DNA of 64,000 bases, taken from Aquabacter sp. L1I39. GTDB lineage: Bacteria; Pseudomonadota; Alphaproteobacteria; Rhizobiales; Xanthobacteraceae. Shown here piece after piece: positions 44,851 to 54,088 of this stretch. The notes beneath the pieces are model-generated. The model was not told the origin of the DNA. It saw nothing but the letters and a program-made list of their open reading frames with translations, and did not search any database. Made by a program: the position numbers and the translations under genes. Where the stretch lies: the NCBI RefSeq assembly GCF_017742835.1, contig NZ_CP072392.1, positions 831,388 through 895,387 on the forward strand, given 5' to 3'. The stretch's first letter is position 1. Each line of letters begins with the position of its first letter.

Positions 44851-45450
44851 ATGCCCTTCCTGACCTCCGCCGTCGCCCGCTTCGCCGCCGCCCTTCTTCT
44901 TCTGGCCGCCACAATAGCTGGGGCTCACGCGCAGCAGCCGCCTCCCGGCGGCGCGCCTCGGCAGCCGGCGCCCTATTCCACCAATGAGTTGGTCAGCAAA
45001 GGCCATTCCTTCTTTGGGACGGTGTCCAAGGACCTGGCCCTCGCCATCGAGAAGGCGGTGGGCCAATGGGGCCAGCCCAATGGCTATATTCTTGGCCAGG
45101 AAGGCTCCGGTGCCTTTGTCGGCGGCCTGCGTTACGGCGAGGGCGTGCTCTATACACGCAATGCCGGCGACCTGAAGGTGTTCTGGCAGGGGCCGTCGCT
45201 CGGCTGGGATTTCGGCGGCGATGGCGCTCGGACCATGATCCTGGTCTATAATCTGCGCACCGTGGAAGACATCTTCCGGCGCTTCGGCGGCATTTCCGGA
45301 TCGGCGTACCTTGTGGCCGGGTTCGGGATGACCGCGCTCACCGCCGACAATATTGTGGTCGTTCCCATCCGCTCCGGCGTCGGTGTGCGGCTGGGCGCCA
45401 ATCTCGGCTATCTGAAGTTCACACCTGCTGCCACCTGGAATCCCTTCTGA
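44851..45450 (+). CDS. Exported DUF1134 protein
   Basis: A 199-residue secreted protein of the DUF1134 family, common in alphaproteobacteria. It has a signal peptide (FAAALLLLAATIAGAHAQQ, cleavage after AHA), a Pro/Gln linker and the conserved core GHSFFGTVSKDLA, GQWGQPNGYILGQEGSGAF, FWQGPSLGWDFGGDGART and GLRYGEGVLYTRNAGDLKVF. The function is unknown; the core may form a pore-like or SH3-type periplasmic domain, which is speculation. I use ATG 44851, which begins the signal peptide, though the frame is open from 44794. Confidence 0.9.
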   Translation: MPFLTSAVARFAAALLLLAATIAGAHAQQPPPGGAPRQPAPYSTNELVSKGHSFFGTVSKDLALAIEKAVGQWGQPNGYILGQEGSGAFVGGLRYGEGVLYTRNAGDLKVFWQGPSLGWDFGGDGARTMILVYNLRTVEDIFRRFGGISGSAYLVAGFGMTALTADNIVVVPIRSGVGVRLGANLGYLKFTPAATWNPF

Positions 45451-45633
45451 CCAGTGCAAGCGCGCGGGGGAACGGTTAGCGATTGGCACGCGGGCAGGCG
45501 CGGGCGTATGAAGACGTGTGCGCGAAGGACCCCTGCCCGGCAGCCGGCATGGCGGGGGCTTGGTTCGCGAGGATGCGGCAGGAATGACCGGCGCGGCCGG
45601 GGCTTCCTGCCCGGGTGAAGGCATAGGTTCCGC

Positions 45634-46590
45634 GTGATCGAGCAGGTCATGTTCTTCGTGCTCGGCGTCCTGGTGGCGACGCTCGTGGCTCTGATGGTCC
45701 TGCCCGCCATCTGGCATCGGGCGGTGCGGCTGACCACGCGGCGCATCGAGGCGGCGGTGCCCACCTCCATCTTCGAGATCCATGCTGACAAGGACCTCCA
45801 GCGCGCCGGTTTTGCCCTGAACCAGCGCCGCCTGGAAATCCAGATCGAAGCGCTGCGCGATCAGCTCATGCGAGGTGCCCGCACCTTGGAGGAGCACCGG
45901 CTGGAGGCGATCCATATCGGCGAGCAGTTGGCAATCCGCACTGGCGAACATGCAGCGCTGTCGGCGGAGCGGGACGCACTGGCCACCCAGCTTGCAGAGA
46001 CCCACCGCGCGCTTGAGGGCCGGATCGCTACGCTGGCGGAAGCCTCCGTCGCGCTTGCCGCGCGCGACGCGGAACTCCAGGCGGCAAATGCCGCCCTCGG
46101 GGAAACGCAAAGGTTGCTCTCGGCGCAGGAAGAGCGCTCGACGTCGCTGAGCGCAGTGCTGCTGGAGCGGGAGACACAGCTCGCGCAGGCAAGGGCCGAA
46201 ACCGTTTCTCATCAAACCGCGCTGTCCGACACGCTTCGTCAACTGGAAGCAGTGAAAGCCGGCACCGCCGCGCAAATGGAAGCCCTGCTCCTGAAGCTTT
46301 CCGCAGCCGAGACCGCGGCCGAGGCTGCGGGCGCGCGACTGGTTACTCTAACCCAATCCGGCGCCAGTGCCGAAGATCTATCGCTGGTGCGTACGCGCCT
46401 CACCGAAATCGCCGAGAGGATCGCGGCGGCCAGCGCAGTCCCAGCGGTTCCGGCCCTTGTGGAACACATTCCTCTCGCCAATGGAGAGGCGGCCGGGCTT
46501 TCCGTGTCCGACGTCGCGGCCCCCCCGGAAAAACCGATCTCTGCCGACGAAGCGGCAAGAAAGACCCAAACGCGTGCAACGGCTTCCTAG
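45634..46590 (+). CDS. Membrane-anchored coiled-coil protein of unknown function
   Basis: A 318-residue protein beginning with one membrane helix (VMFFVLGVLVATLVALMVLP, residues 5-25). The rest is almost entirely a long alanine/glutamate/leucine-rich coiled coil from about residue 60 to 265 and ends in a flexible Pro/Ala/Glu tail. It starts at GTG 45634 (no better ATG is nearby). The membrane-proximal part (HRAVRLTTRRIEAAVPTSIFEIHADKDLQRAGFA) is a conserved-looking block seen in alphaproteobacterial hypothetical proteins. It probably acts as a tether or scaffold. No family name is certain. Confidence 0.75.
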   Translation: MIEQVMFFVLGVLVATLVALMVLPAIWHRAVRLTTRRIEAAVPTSIFEIHADKDLQRAGFALNQRRLEIQIEALRDQLMRGARTLEEHRLEAIHIGEQLAIRTGEHAALSAERDALATQLAETHRALEGRIATLAEASVALAARDAELQAANAALGETQRLLSAQEERSTSLSAVLLERETQLAQARAETVSHQTALSDTLRQLEAVKAGTAAQMEALLLKLSAAETAAEAAGARLVTLTQSGASAEDLSLVRTRLTEIAERIAAASAVPAVPALVEHIPLANGEAAGLSVSDVAAPPEKPISADEAARKTQTRATAS

Positions 46591-46624
46591 CAGGAGGCGC
46601 ATCCAAAGGCCCGACCTTGCCTTG

Positions 46625-46777
46625 TCAGGCAAACAGAGCCGGCCCGGTATAACGAGGCGCCTCCTGGGGCGCCGCCGGCGAGAGCCCAGGGCCGGGCGCC
46701 ACCACGGCGGTTGCGGAGGCGGTCATCAAGAGGGCCATCATCGAGATCATGACCAGTCCACGTGCAATGGCAGGCAT
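46625..46777 (-). CDS. Small exported peptide (50 residues), putative
   Basis: A 50-codon frame on the minus strand from ATG 46775-46777 to TGA 46627-46625. The product begins MPAIARGLVMISMMALLMTA, a good signal peptide (cleavage likely near ASATA), leaving a roughly 25-residue Pro-rich tail. A GGGGAG ribosome site lies seven bases before the ATG. The leader upstream has two copies of ACTTTGGGAAG. The evidence is coding-like start, ribosome site and signal peptide; conservation is unchecked. It is too short for routine gene calling. Confidence 0.5.
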   Translation of the reverse strand: MPAIARGLVMISMMALLMTASATAVVAPGPGLSPAAPQEAPRYTGPALFA

Positions 46778-46798
46778 GGCAAAACTCCCCAAGTTGGG

Positions 46799-46825
46799 CT
46801 TCCCAAAGTCCGACTTCCCAAAGTC
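46799..46825. repeat. Direct repeat in the leader of the small exported peptide
   Basis: CTTCCCAAAGTC at 46799-46810 and again at 46814-46825 (period 15 bases), with a third, diverged copy at 46786-46797 (CTCCCCAAGTTG). On the minus strand each unit carries a GGGAAG-like ribosome-site core. Confidence 0.55.
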
Positions 46826-47046
46826 TCTGTTTCCAAGCTCAGCTTCGCCCTGACCTCCTGCCGCTGGGAGGCATCTGGATCGTCAACCGTCCCTTAACCA
46901 TGCGGTTCCGGCCGTCACGGACCGGCGCGCGAATTTGTGATCAGGTGCGGGGCCATGTGGCAGAGACAGTCGTCGCCCCTTGGGCGGGCACCGCCTGGTG
47001 ACGAGACAGACAGCGGACCGGGCCAGCCGGGCCGGCGGAGAGGGAC

Positions 47047-47979
47047 ATGATCGACAAGCTGGAATATCTCATTGCGCTGGCCCGCGAGCGGCATTTCGGC
47101 CGGGCGGCTGAAGCCTGCGGCGTGACCCAGCCCACCTTGTCCGCCGGTATCAAGCAATTGGAGGACACGCTGGGCGTGCTCCTGGTACAGCGCGGCTCCC
47201 GCTTCATGGGCTTCACACCCGAGGGGGAGCGCACGCTGGAATGGGCAAGGCGCATCGTGGCGGATTCGCGCGCCATGCGTCAGGACATCGATGCTTTGAA
47301 GCGCGGCCTCTCCGGCCCCCTACGCATCGCTGCCATTCCCACGGCCCTGCCCATGGTGGCCGCGCTGACGACGCCGTTTCGGGCCCGGCACCCGGACGTG
47401 CGCTTCACCATCATCTCCCGCACCTCCATCGAGATCCTCAACCACCTGGAAAACCTGGAGATCGATGCGGGTCTTACCTATCTGGACAATGAGCCGCTCG
47501 GCCGCGTGAACACCGTGCCGCTTTATCGGGAGCGCTATCGCCTCGTGACGTCTCCCAAGGCGAAGTATGGCGACCGGGACCAGGTGACCTGGGCGGAGGT
47601 GGCCGAATTGCCGCTCTGCCTGCTCACCCCGGACATGCAGAACCGCCGCATCGTGGACGGCCTTCTCTCCGCCTCAGGCGGGCCGCCCAAGCCCTCGCTG
47701 GAATCCAATTCCATGATCGTGCTCTTCACCCATGTGCGCACCGGACACTGGGCGAGCGTGATGCCGGCCATGCTGGCCGATTCCCTGGGGCTGACCTCCA
47801 TCGTGCGGTCCATTCCCATCATGGAGCCGGAAATCACCCATTCCATCGGACTTGTGGTGCCCCATCGGGAGCCCACCACCCCGCTCACAGCCGCGCTTGT
47901 GGCCGAAGCCCGCCGGATCGCGCCCCGCCTGGAGGCTGCCGTCCTGCCGGATCCCGCACTCGCCGCATTGCAGCAATAA
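47047..47979 (+). CDS. LysR-family transcriptional regulator next to formate dehydrogenase
   Basis: A 310-residue regulator. The N-terminal winged helix-turn-helix is clear (LEYLIALARERHFGRAAEACGVTQPTLSAGIKQLE, residues 4-40), followed by the linker helix and the two-lobe effector domain (PLRIAAIPTALPMVAALTTPF; ISRTSIEILNHLENLEIDAGLTYL; HVRTGHWASVMP). It is transcribed toward fdsG, 245 bases upstream of it, which makes it the likely regulator of the formate dehydrogenase operon. The effector may be formate or a redox signal, but that is not readable. It starts at ATG 47047. Confidence 0.9.
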   Translation: MIDKLEYLIALARERHFGRAAEACGVTQPTLSAGIKQLEDTLGVLLVQRGSRFMGFTPEGERTLEWARRIVADSRAMRQDIDALKRGLSGPLRIAAIPTALPMVAALTTPFRARHPDVRFTIISRTSIEILNHLENLEIDAGLTYLDNEPLGRVNTVPLYRERYRLVTSPKAKYGDRDQVTWAEVAELPLCLLTPDMQNRRIVDGLLSASGGPPKPSLESNSMIVLFTHVRTGHWASVMPAMLADSLGLTSIVRSIPIMEPEITHSIGLVVPHREPTTPLTAALVAEARRIAPRLEAAVLPDPALAALQQ

Positions 47980-48019
47980 CGACGGATGGGCGCTCCCGCG
48001 ACGCATAGAGAAGCGCGAT

Positions 48020-48036
48020 TGAAATACAAAATTTCA
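48020..48036. promoter_or_regulatory. Dyad upstream of fdsG (possible LysR site)
   Basis: TGAAAT-N5-ATTTCA, a perfect 6+5+6 dyad, 189 bases before the fdsG start and 41 bases after the regulator's stop codon. A centred T-N11-A core is absent. The LysR protein is the obvious candidate, but this is inference. Confidence 0.4.
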
Positions 48037-48070
48037 GCGGCGTTTCGTCTCTTCGCCGCAGCTTGAGCCC

Positions 48071-48099
48071 TTGGGCTGCGGGAAAGACTAATATAATAC
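48071..48099 (+). promoter_or_regulatory. Candidate sigma-70 promoter of the fds operon
   Basis: TTGGGC at 48071-48076 and an AT-rich -10 region (TATAAT at 48092-48097 with 15-base spacing, or TAATAC at 48094-48099 with 17). It is the most AT-rich spot between the LysR gene and fdsG. No sigma-54 signature is visible. Confidence 0.4.
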
Positions 48100-48224
48100 C
48101 TCCATTTTTAATAGGCATGTTCTATCGCAACATCCCACAGGTCGCTTGATTGGAGTTCTTCTTGTGAGACACTCCTTTGAACGATCTCAAAAAGTGGCCG
48201 CGTCATGCGGCCGGGGGAGAGAGC

Positions 48225-48704
48225 ATGCCGACGGCCGGCTACGAACCGTGGAGCGCGGAGCGCGCGTCTCAGATCATCGCATCCCACCAACATATGGCGG
48301 GAGCGACCATGCCGATCCTGCACGCCATCCAGGAAGCGTTCGGCTTCGTTCCGGATCCGGTGGTGCCCATGATCGCCGAGACGCTGAACCTCTCGCGGGC
48401 GGAAGTGTATGGCGTCGTCACCTTCTATCATGATTTCCGCCGCGAACCGCCGGGCCGGCACGTCATCAAGCTGTGCGCCGCCGAGGCCTGCCAGGCTATG
48501 GGCTGCCAGGGCCTAGCTGACTATGCCGAGGAGAAGCTCGGCATCCAGATGGGCGAGACCACACCGGACGGGCGGGTGACGCTGGAGCCCATCTATTGTC
48601 TCGGCCTGTGCGCCTGCGCCCCTTCTGCCTTGATTGATGGCCGCCTCGTGGGGCGCCTTGATCGCGACACCATCGACGAACTGGTTGCGGAGGCCGGCCG
48701 ATGA
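48225..48704 (+). CDS. fdsG: NAD-dependent formate dehydrogenase gamma subunit FdsG (NuoE-like)
   Basis: A 159-residue 2Fe-2S subunit. The thioredoxin-like fold of the NuoE/24-kDa family is clear (MPILHAIQEAFGFVPDPVVPMIAE; VTFYHDFRREPPGRHVIKL). The four cluster cysteines lie in CAAEACQAMGC and YCLGLCACAP. It shuttles electrons with FdsB to NAD. I chose ATG 48225 behind GGGGGAGAG; a TTG at 48177 is less likely. Its stop overlaps the fdsB start as ATGA. A GC hairpin (48196-48212) lies just before the ribosome site. Confidence 0.95.
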   Translation: MPTAGYEPWSAERASQIIASHQHMAGATMPILHAIQEAFGFVPDPVVPMIAETLNLSRAEVYGVVTFYHDFRREPPGRHVIKLCAAEACQAMGCQGLADYAEEKLGIQMGETTPDGRVTLEPIYCLGLCACAPSALIDGRLVGRLDRDTIDELVAEAGR

Positions 48705-50263
48705 GCGTCGTGCGCATTTACGTCCCCAACGATGCGGCGGCTGTTGCCTGCGGCGCGGACCGGGTCGCCCATGCCTTCGCAGATGCCTTCGCGGCCCGCG
48801 GCACCTTGGTGGACATCGTCCGCAACGGCTCGCGCGGCCTGTTCTGGCTGGAACCCTTGGTGGAGGTGGAGACCCCTGCCGGCCGCGTCGGCTACGGCCC
48901 GGTGAAGGCCTCCGACGTGGAGGGCCTGCTTGCCGCCGGCATGCTGGACGGCGCGCCCCATCCGCTCTGTGTCGGCCTGGTGGAGGAGATCCCCTATCTG
49001 AAGCGCCAAACGCGCCTCACTTTCGCCCGCTGCGGCATCATCGATCCGCTCTCGCTCACCGACTACCGCGCCCATAGCGGCTATAAGGGCCTGGAGCGGG
49101 CACTCACCCTCGGCCCGGCGGCCATCGTCGAGGAAGTGTTCCAGAGCGGCCTGCGCGGCCGCGGCGGCGCGGGCTTCCCCACCGGCATCAAGTGGCGCAC
49201 GGTGGCCGCCACCCAGGCGGACCAGAAATACATCGTCTGCAATGCGGACGAGGGCGACAGCGGCACCTTCGCCGACCGCCTCATCATGGAGGCCGACCCC
49301 TTCTGCATCATCGAGGGCATGACCATCGCCGGCATCGCGGTGGGGGCGACCAAGGGTTACGTCTATTGCCGCTCGGAATATCCCCTTTCCATCCTGGTGA
49401 TGGAGAAGGCCATCGCCAAGGCCCGCCAGGCCGGGCTGCTCGGCAAGAACATTGCCGGGTCGTCCTATGACTTCGACCTGGAAATGCGCATGGGCGCCGG
49501 CGCCTATGTGTGCGGCGAGGAAACCGCGCTGCTGGACAGCCTGGAAGGCAAGCGCGGCGTGGTGCGCGCCAAGCCCCCGCTGCCGGCGCTCAAGGGTCTG
49601 TTCGGCAAGCCCACCGTCATCAACAACCTGATCTCGCTCGCCACCGTCCCGGTCATCCTGGAGAAGGGCGGCAATTTCTACCGCGACTTCGGCATGGGCC
49701 GCTCGCGGGGCACAATGCCCATCCAGCTTGCCGGAAACATCAAGTATGGCGGCCTGTTCGAGACTGCATTCGGCATCTCGCTGGGCGAGTTGGTCAACGA
49801 CATTGGCGGCGGCACCGCTTCGGGTCGTCCGGTGAAGGCGGTGCAGGCGGGCGGTCCGCTCGGCGCCTATCTCCCGGTCTCCCAGTTCGACACCCCGTTC
49901 GACTATGAGGCGTTCGCGGCCAAGGATGCCCTCATCGGCCATGGCGGCATCGTGGTGTTCGACGACACGGTGGACATGGCCCACATGGCGCGGTTCGCCA
50001 TGGAATTCTGCGCCCATGAAAGCTGCGGCAAGTGCACCCCCTGCCGCATCGGCTCCACGCGCGGCGTGGAGACCCTGGACAAGATCATTGCCGGCCAGCG
50101 GCGCGAGGCCAATCTCGCCATCCTGACCGACCTTTGCCAGACCATGAAGCTTGGTTCGCTGTGCGCGCTCGGCGGCTTCACGCCCTATCCGGTCATCAGC
50201 GCACTGACCCACTTCCCCGAAGATTTCGGCGCGGCGCCCAAGCTGCCCGCAGCCGCCGAATAG
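48701..50263 (+). CDS. fdsB: NAD-dependent formate dehydrogenase beta subunit FdsB (NuoF-like)
   Basis: A 520-residue flavoprotein where NAD is reduced. It has a thioredoxin-like N-terminal domain (about 1-120) and then the NuoF module: the NADH/FMN glycine-rich segment SGLRGRGGAGFPTGIKW, CNADEGDSGTFADR, MRMGAGAYVCGEETALLDSLEG and the 4Fe-4S motif ESCGKCTPCRIGSTRGVE with the fourth cysteine in TLCSLGG-like TMKLGSLCALGG. The length matches FdsB of Cupriavidus and Rhodobacter. The ATGA overlap with fdsG points to coupled translation; fdsA begins 10 bases after its stop. Confidence 0.96.
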   Translation: MSVVRIYVPNDAAAVACGADRVAHAFADAFAARGTLVDIVRNGSRGLFWLEPLVEVETPAGRVGYGPVKASDVEGLLAAGMLDGAPHPLCVGLVEEIPYLKRQTRLTFARCGIIDPLSLTDYRAHSGYKGLERALTLGPAAIVEEVFQSGLRGRGGAGFPTGIKWRTVAATQADQKYIVCNADEGDSGTFADRLIMEADPFCIIEGMTIAGIAVGATKGYVYCRSEYPLSILVMEKAIAKARQAGLLGKNIAGSSYDFDLEMRMGAGAYVCGEETALLDSLEGKRGVVRAKPPLPALKGLFGKPTVINNLISLATVPVILEKGGNFYRDFGMGRSRGTMPIQLAGNIKYGGLFETAFGISLGELVNDIGGGTASGRPVKAVQAGGPLGAYLPVSQFDTPFDYEAFAAKDALIGHGGIVVFDDTVDMAHMARFAMEFCAHESCGKCTPCRIGSTRGVETLDKIIAGQRREANLAILTDLCQTMKLGSLCALGGFTPYPVISALTHFPEDFGAAPKLPAAAE

Positions 50264-50273
50264 GAGGAACGCC

Positions 50274-53111
50274 ATGTCCCTCGTCCATGAAATCGACTAC
50301 GGCACCCCGGCCTCCAAGTCGGAGAAGCTGGTCTCCCTCGTCATTGACGGCATGAAGGTGGAGGTGCCCGAGGGCACCTCCATCATGCGGGCCGCCATGG
50401 AGGTGGGGAACCAGATCCCCAAGCTCTGCGCCACGGACATGCTGGATGCGTTCGGCTCCTGCCGGCTCTGCCTGGTGGAGATCGAAGGCCGCGCCGGCAC
50501 ACCCGCCTCCTGCACCACCCCGGTGATGGACGGCATGGTGGTGAAGACCCAGACCGAGCGGCTGAAGCAGATCCGCAAGGGGGTGATGGAGCTCTATATC
50601 TCCGACCATCCGCTGGACTGCCTGACCTGCTCGGCCAATGGCGATTGCGAATTGCAGGACATGGCGGGGGTCGTGGGCCTGCGCGAAGTGCGCTACGGCT
50701 ATGAGGGGGAGAACCACACCAAGCTCGGCAAGGACGAGTCCAACCCCTATTTCACCTATGAGCAGTCGAAGTGCATCGTCTGCAACCGCTGCGTCCGCGC
50801 CTGCGAAGAAGTGCAGGGCACGTTTGCGCTGACCATTTCCGGCCGCGGCTTCGGCTCGCGCGTCTCGCCCGGCATGGACGAGCCGTTCCTGTCCTCCGAG
50901 TGCGTGTCCTGCGGCGCCTGCGTGCAGGCTTGCCCGACCGCGACGCTCAATGAAAAGGCCATGTTCGAGATCGGCACCCCCGAGCATTCGGTGGTGACCA
51001 CCTGCGCTTACTGCGGCGTGGGCTGCGCCTTCAAGGCCGAGATGCGCGGCGACGAATTGGTGCGCATGGTGCCCTACAAGGACGGCAAGGCGAACCGGGG
51101 CCATAGCTGCGTGAAGGGCCGCTTCGCCTATGGCTATGCCACCCACCAGGACCGCATCCTCAAGCCCATGATCCGCGCCTCGATCCACGAGCCGTGGCGG
51201 GAAGTCAGCTATGAGGAGGCGATCAACTACGCCGCCTCCGAGTTCAAGCGCATTCAGGCGAAATATGGCCGCCGCTCCGTGGGCGGCATCACCTCCTCGC
51301 GCTGCACCAATGAGGAGACCTATCTCGTCCAGAAGCTGATCCGTGGTGCCTTCGGCAATAACAACGTGGACACCTGCGCCCGTGTTTGCCACTCCCCCAC
51401 CGGCTATGGCCTGTCCCAGACCTACGGCACCTCGGCGGGCACGCAGGACTTCGATTCCGTCGAGGCCAGCGACGTGGTGCTCATCATCGGCGCCAATCCC
51501 ACGGACGGCCACCCGGTGTTCGGCTCGCGCCTCAAGAAGCGCCTGCGCCAGGGCGCCAAGCTGATCGTGGTGGATCCCCGCCGCACCGACATCGTGCGTT
51601 CTCCCCATGTGGAGGCGTCCTACCACCTAGCGCTGCGCCCGGGCACCAACGTCGCCATCGTCACCGCGCTCGCCCATGTGGTGGTGACCGAGGGCCTGGT
51701 GAACGAGGCCTTCGTGCGCGAGCGGTGCGACTGGGATGACTTCCAGGAATGGGCGGCCTTCGTGGCCGACCCCCGCCACAGCCCGGAAGAGGTGGAAAAG
51801 TACACCGGCGTGAAGGCCGCAGACGTGCGCGGCGCCGCGCGCCTCTATGCCACCGGCGGCAACGGGGCCATCTATTATGGCCTCGGCGTCACCGAGCATT
51901 CCCAGGGCTCCACCACGGTGATGGCGATTGCCAATCTCGCCATGGCCACCGGGAATATCGGCCGGGACGGCGTGGGCGTGAACCCGCTGCGGGGCCAGAA
52001 CAACGTGCAGGGCTCCTGCGACATGGGCTCGTTCCCCCACGAGCTTCCGGGCTATCGCCACATCTCGGACGACGCCACCCGCGCCTCGTTCGAGGCCCTG
52101 TGGGGCGTGACGCTGGATGACGAGCCGGGCCTGCGCATCCCCAACATGTTCGATGCCGCGGTGGATGGCACTTTCAAGGGCATGTATGTGCAGGGCGAGG
52201 ACATCCTCCAGTCCGACCCTGACACCAAGCATGTCTCCGCCGGCCTCGGCGCGCTGGAGTGCCTGGTGGTTCAGGACATCTTCCTGAACGAGACCGCCAA
52301 CTACGCCCACGTCTTCCTTCCGGGCTGCACCTTCCTGGAGAAGGACGGGACCTTCACCAATGCGGAACGCCGCATCCAGCGGGTGCGCAAGGTGATGGCG
52401 CCCAAGAACGGCTATGCGGACTGGGAAGTCACCATCATGCTCGCCAAGGCGCTGGGCTATGAGATGGACTATGCCCATCCCAGCGAGATCATGGACGAGA
52501 TTGCCCGGCTGACGCCCACCTTCACGGGCGTGTCCTACAAGAAGCTGGACGAGATGGGCTCGGTGCAGTGGCCCTGCAACGAGAAGGCGCCGGAAGGCAC
52601 GCCCATCATGCATATTGGCGGCTTCGTGCGCGGCAAGGGCAAGTTCATGCTCACCGAATACGTGCCCACCGACGAGAGGACCGGGCCGCGCTTCCCGCTG
52701 CTGCTGACCACCGGGCGCATTCTCAGCCAGTACAATGTGGGCGCCCAGACCCGCCGCACGGCCAATGTGGCCTGGCATGCGGAAGACGTGCTGGAGATCC
52801 ATCCGCACGATGCGGAGAACCGCGGCATCCGCGATGGCGACTTCGTCCGGCTAGAAAGCCGGGCGGGCGCCACCTCGCTGCGGGCGGTCATTTCCGAGCG
52901 CATCCCGGCGGGCGTGGTCTACACCACCTTCCACCATCCGGTGACCCAGGCCAATGTGGTGACCACGGACTATTCCGATTGGGCCACCAATTGCCCGGAA
53001 TACAAGGTGACGGCGGTGCAGGTGGCACCCTCTAACGGGCCCAGCCAGTGGCAGGAAGAGTATGAGAAGCTCTCCCGCGAAAGCCGTCGCATCGCCGAAG
53101 CGGCGGAGTGA
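50274..53111 (+). CDS. fdsA: Formate dehydrogenase catalytic alpha subunit FdsA (Mo-bis-MGD)
   Basis: A 945-residue catalytic subunit oxidising formate to CO2. The N-terminus is NuoG-like: a 2Fe-2S site (Cys52, 63, 66, 80), a His/Cys 4Fe-4S site (His112, Cys116, 119, 125), two ferredoxin-type clusters (Cys167-177 and Cys210-220) and the 4Fe-4S site by the active centre (Cys244, 247, 251, 279). The molybdenum ligand is Cys372 (ARVCHSPTGYG), followed by the catalytic His373. MGD-binding segments ADVVLIIGANPTDGHPVFGS-like and RRTANVAWHAEDVLEIHPHDAENRGI are present. Cysteine, not selenocysteine, is used. It begins at ATG 50274 behind AGGAGG. Confidence 0.97.
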   Translation: MSLVHEIDYGTPASKSEKLVSLVIDGMKVEVPEGTSIMRAAMEVGNQIPKLCATDMLDAFGSCRLCLVEIEGRAGTPASCTTPVMDGMVVKTQTERLKQIRKGVMELYISDHPLDCLTCSANGDCELQDMAGVVGLREVRYGYEGENHTKLGKDESNPYFTYEQSKCIVCNRCVRACEEVQGTFALTISGRGFGSRVSPGMDEPFLSSECVSCGACVQACPTATLNEKAMFEIGTPEHSVVTTCAYCGVGCAFKAEMRGDELVRMVPYKDGKANRGHSCVKGRFAYGYATHQDRILKPMIRASIHEPWREVSYEEAINYAASEFKRIQAKYGRRSVGGITSSRCTNEETYLVQKLIRGAFGNNNVDTCARVCHSPTGYGLSQTYGTSAGTQDFDSVEASDVVLIIGANPTDGHPVFGSRLKKRLRQGAKLIVVDPRRTDIVRSPHVEASYHLALRPGTNVAIVTALAHVVVTEGLVNEAFVRERCDWDDFQEWAAFVADPRHSPEEVEKYTGVKAADVRGAARLYATGGNGAIYYGLGVTEHSQGSTTVMAIANLAMATGNIGRDGVGVNPLRGQNNVQGSCDMGSFPHELPGYRHISDDATRASFEALWGVTLDDEPGLRIPNMFDAAVDGTFKGMYVQGEDILQSDPDTKHVSAGLGALECLVVQDIFLNETANYAHVFLPGCTFLEKDGTFTNAERRIQRVRKVMAPKNGYADWEVTIMLAKALGYEMDYAHPSEIMDEIARLTPTFTGVSYKKLDEMGSVQWPCNEKAPEGTPIMHIGGFVRGKGKFMLTEYVPTDERTGPRFPLLLTTGRILSQYNVGAQTRRTANVAWHAEDVLEIHPHDAENRGIRDGDFVRLESRAGATSLRAVISERIPAGVVYTTFHHPVTQANVVTTDYSDWATNCPEYKVTAVQVAPSNGPSQWQEEYEKLSRESRRIAEAAE

Positions 53112-53233
53112 GGGCGGGCCGGTGTCCGCTCGGCCGGAACAGATAAAGCGGGGCCGGGCCTTGTCCCGGACCCGCTTGAACTCCTCGGGCGGACGCACGA
53201 CCTTGAAAGGGTTCGCCCGCGCGAGGTCCGGCC

Positions 53234-54088
53234 ATGTCTGACGACACCATCATCCCCGATTTTCCAGAGCCGTCCCGCCGCGTCAGTCGCTCCGCATGGC
53301 GCAATGGGGTCGTGTCGGAAGGCGAGCGGGCGGTCCCAGAGGAGACGCCGGTGGCGCTCACCTATAACGGCACGACCCAGGCCGTCATGATGGCGAGCCC
53401 GCAGGACATTGCGGACTTCGCGCTGGGCTTCTCCCTCACCGAGAGCATCATCGCGCAGGCGGACGACATCCTCTCCCTCGACGTGATCGCGGTTGAGGAC
53501 GGCATCGAGGCGCGCATGTGGATCGCCGAGGAGAAGATGCGGGTGCTCTCCGCCCGCCGGCGGCATCTGGCGGGGCCCACCGGTTGCGGCCTGTGCGGCG
53601 TCGAAAGCCTCGCCGAGGCGATCCGCCCCGCAGCCCATGTGGAGACGCAGGCGCGTCTCACCCCCGGCGAGTTGCTGGCCGCCATGGCCCTGCTTTCGCC
53701 GGCCCAGGCGCTGAACCGGGAAACCCGGGCGGTTCACGCGGCCGGCTATTTCGAGCCGGAGCGGGGCCTGCTGGCGGTGTGCGAGGATGTGGGCCGCCAC
53801 AACGCCCTCGACAAGCTGGTGGGCAAGGTTGCGCACCTTCAGGCCTCTCCTTCCCGTGGCCTGCTTCTGCTCACCAGCCGCGTCTCCATCGAGATGGTGC
53901 AGAAGGCGGCGGTGCTGGGCGTCGGCGTCATCGCCGCGGTATCGGCCCCCACGTCGCTGGCCGTGCGCACCGCAGAGCGGGCCGGCATCACCCTTTGTGC
54001 CATCGTGCGGGACGATGGCTTTGAAGTCTTCACCCACCCGGAGCGCATCGGCACCGGGCCATCCGCAGGGCAAGCCCATGTCGCATAG
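53234..54088 (+). CDS. fdhD: Formate dehydrogenase sulfurtransferase FdhD (FdsC)
   Basis: A 284-residue accessory protein that transfers sulfur from IscS to the bis-MGD cofactor, needed for an active formate dehydrogenase. Seen: EETPVALTYNGTTQAVMMASPQD, the cysteine pair of GCGLCGVESL (about residue 120), HAAGYFEPERGLLAVCEDVGRHNALDKLVG and GLLLLTSRVSIEMVQKAAVLGV. It starts at ATG 53234 behind a GAGGTCCGG stretch, 122 bases after fdsA. It overlaps fdsD by 11 bases. In fds operons this gene is also called fdsC. Confidence 0.95.
   Translation: MSDDTIIPDFPEPSRRVSRSAWRNGVVSEGERAVPEETPVALTYNGTTQAVMMASPQDIADFALGFSLTESIIAQADDILSLDVIAVEDGIEARMWIAEEKMRVLSARRRHLAGPTGCGLCGVESLAEAIRPAAHVETQARLTPGELLAAMALLSPAQALNRETRAVHAAGYFEPERGLLAVCEDVGRHNALDKLVGKVAHLQASPSRGLLLLTSRVSIEMVQKAAVLGVGVIAAVSAPTSLAVRTAERAGITLCAIVRDDGFEVFTHPERIGTGPSAGQAHVA

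Noticed and set aside
48020-48036. Classical LysR T-N11-A box
   Set aside because: The dyad is perfect, but a centred T-N11-A core is not present; kept only as a weak candidate site.
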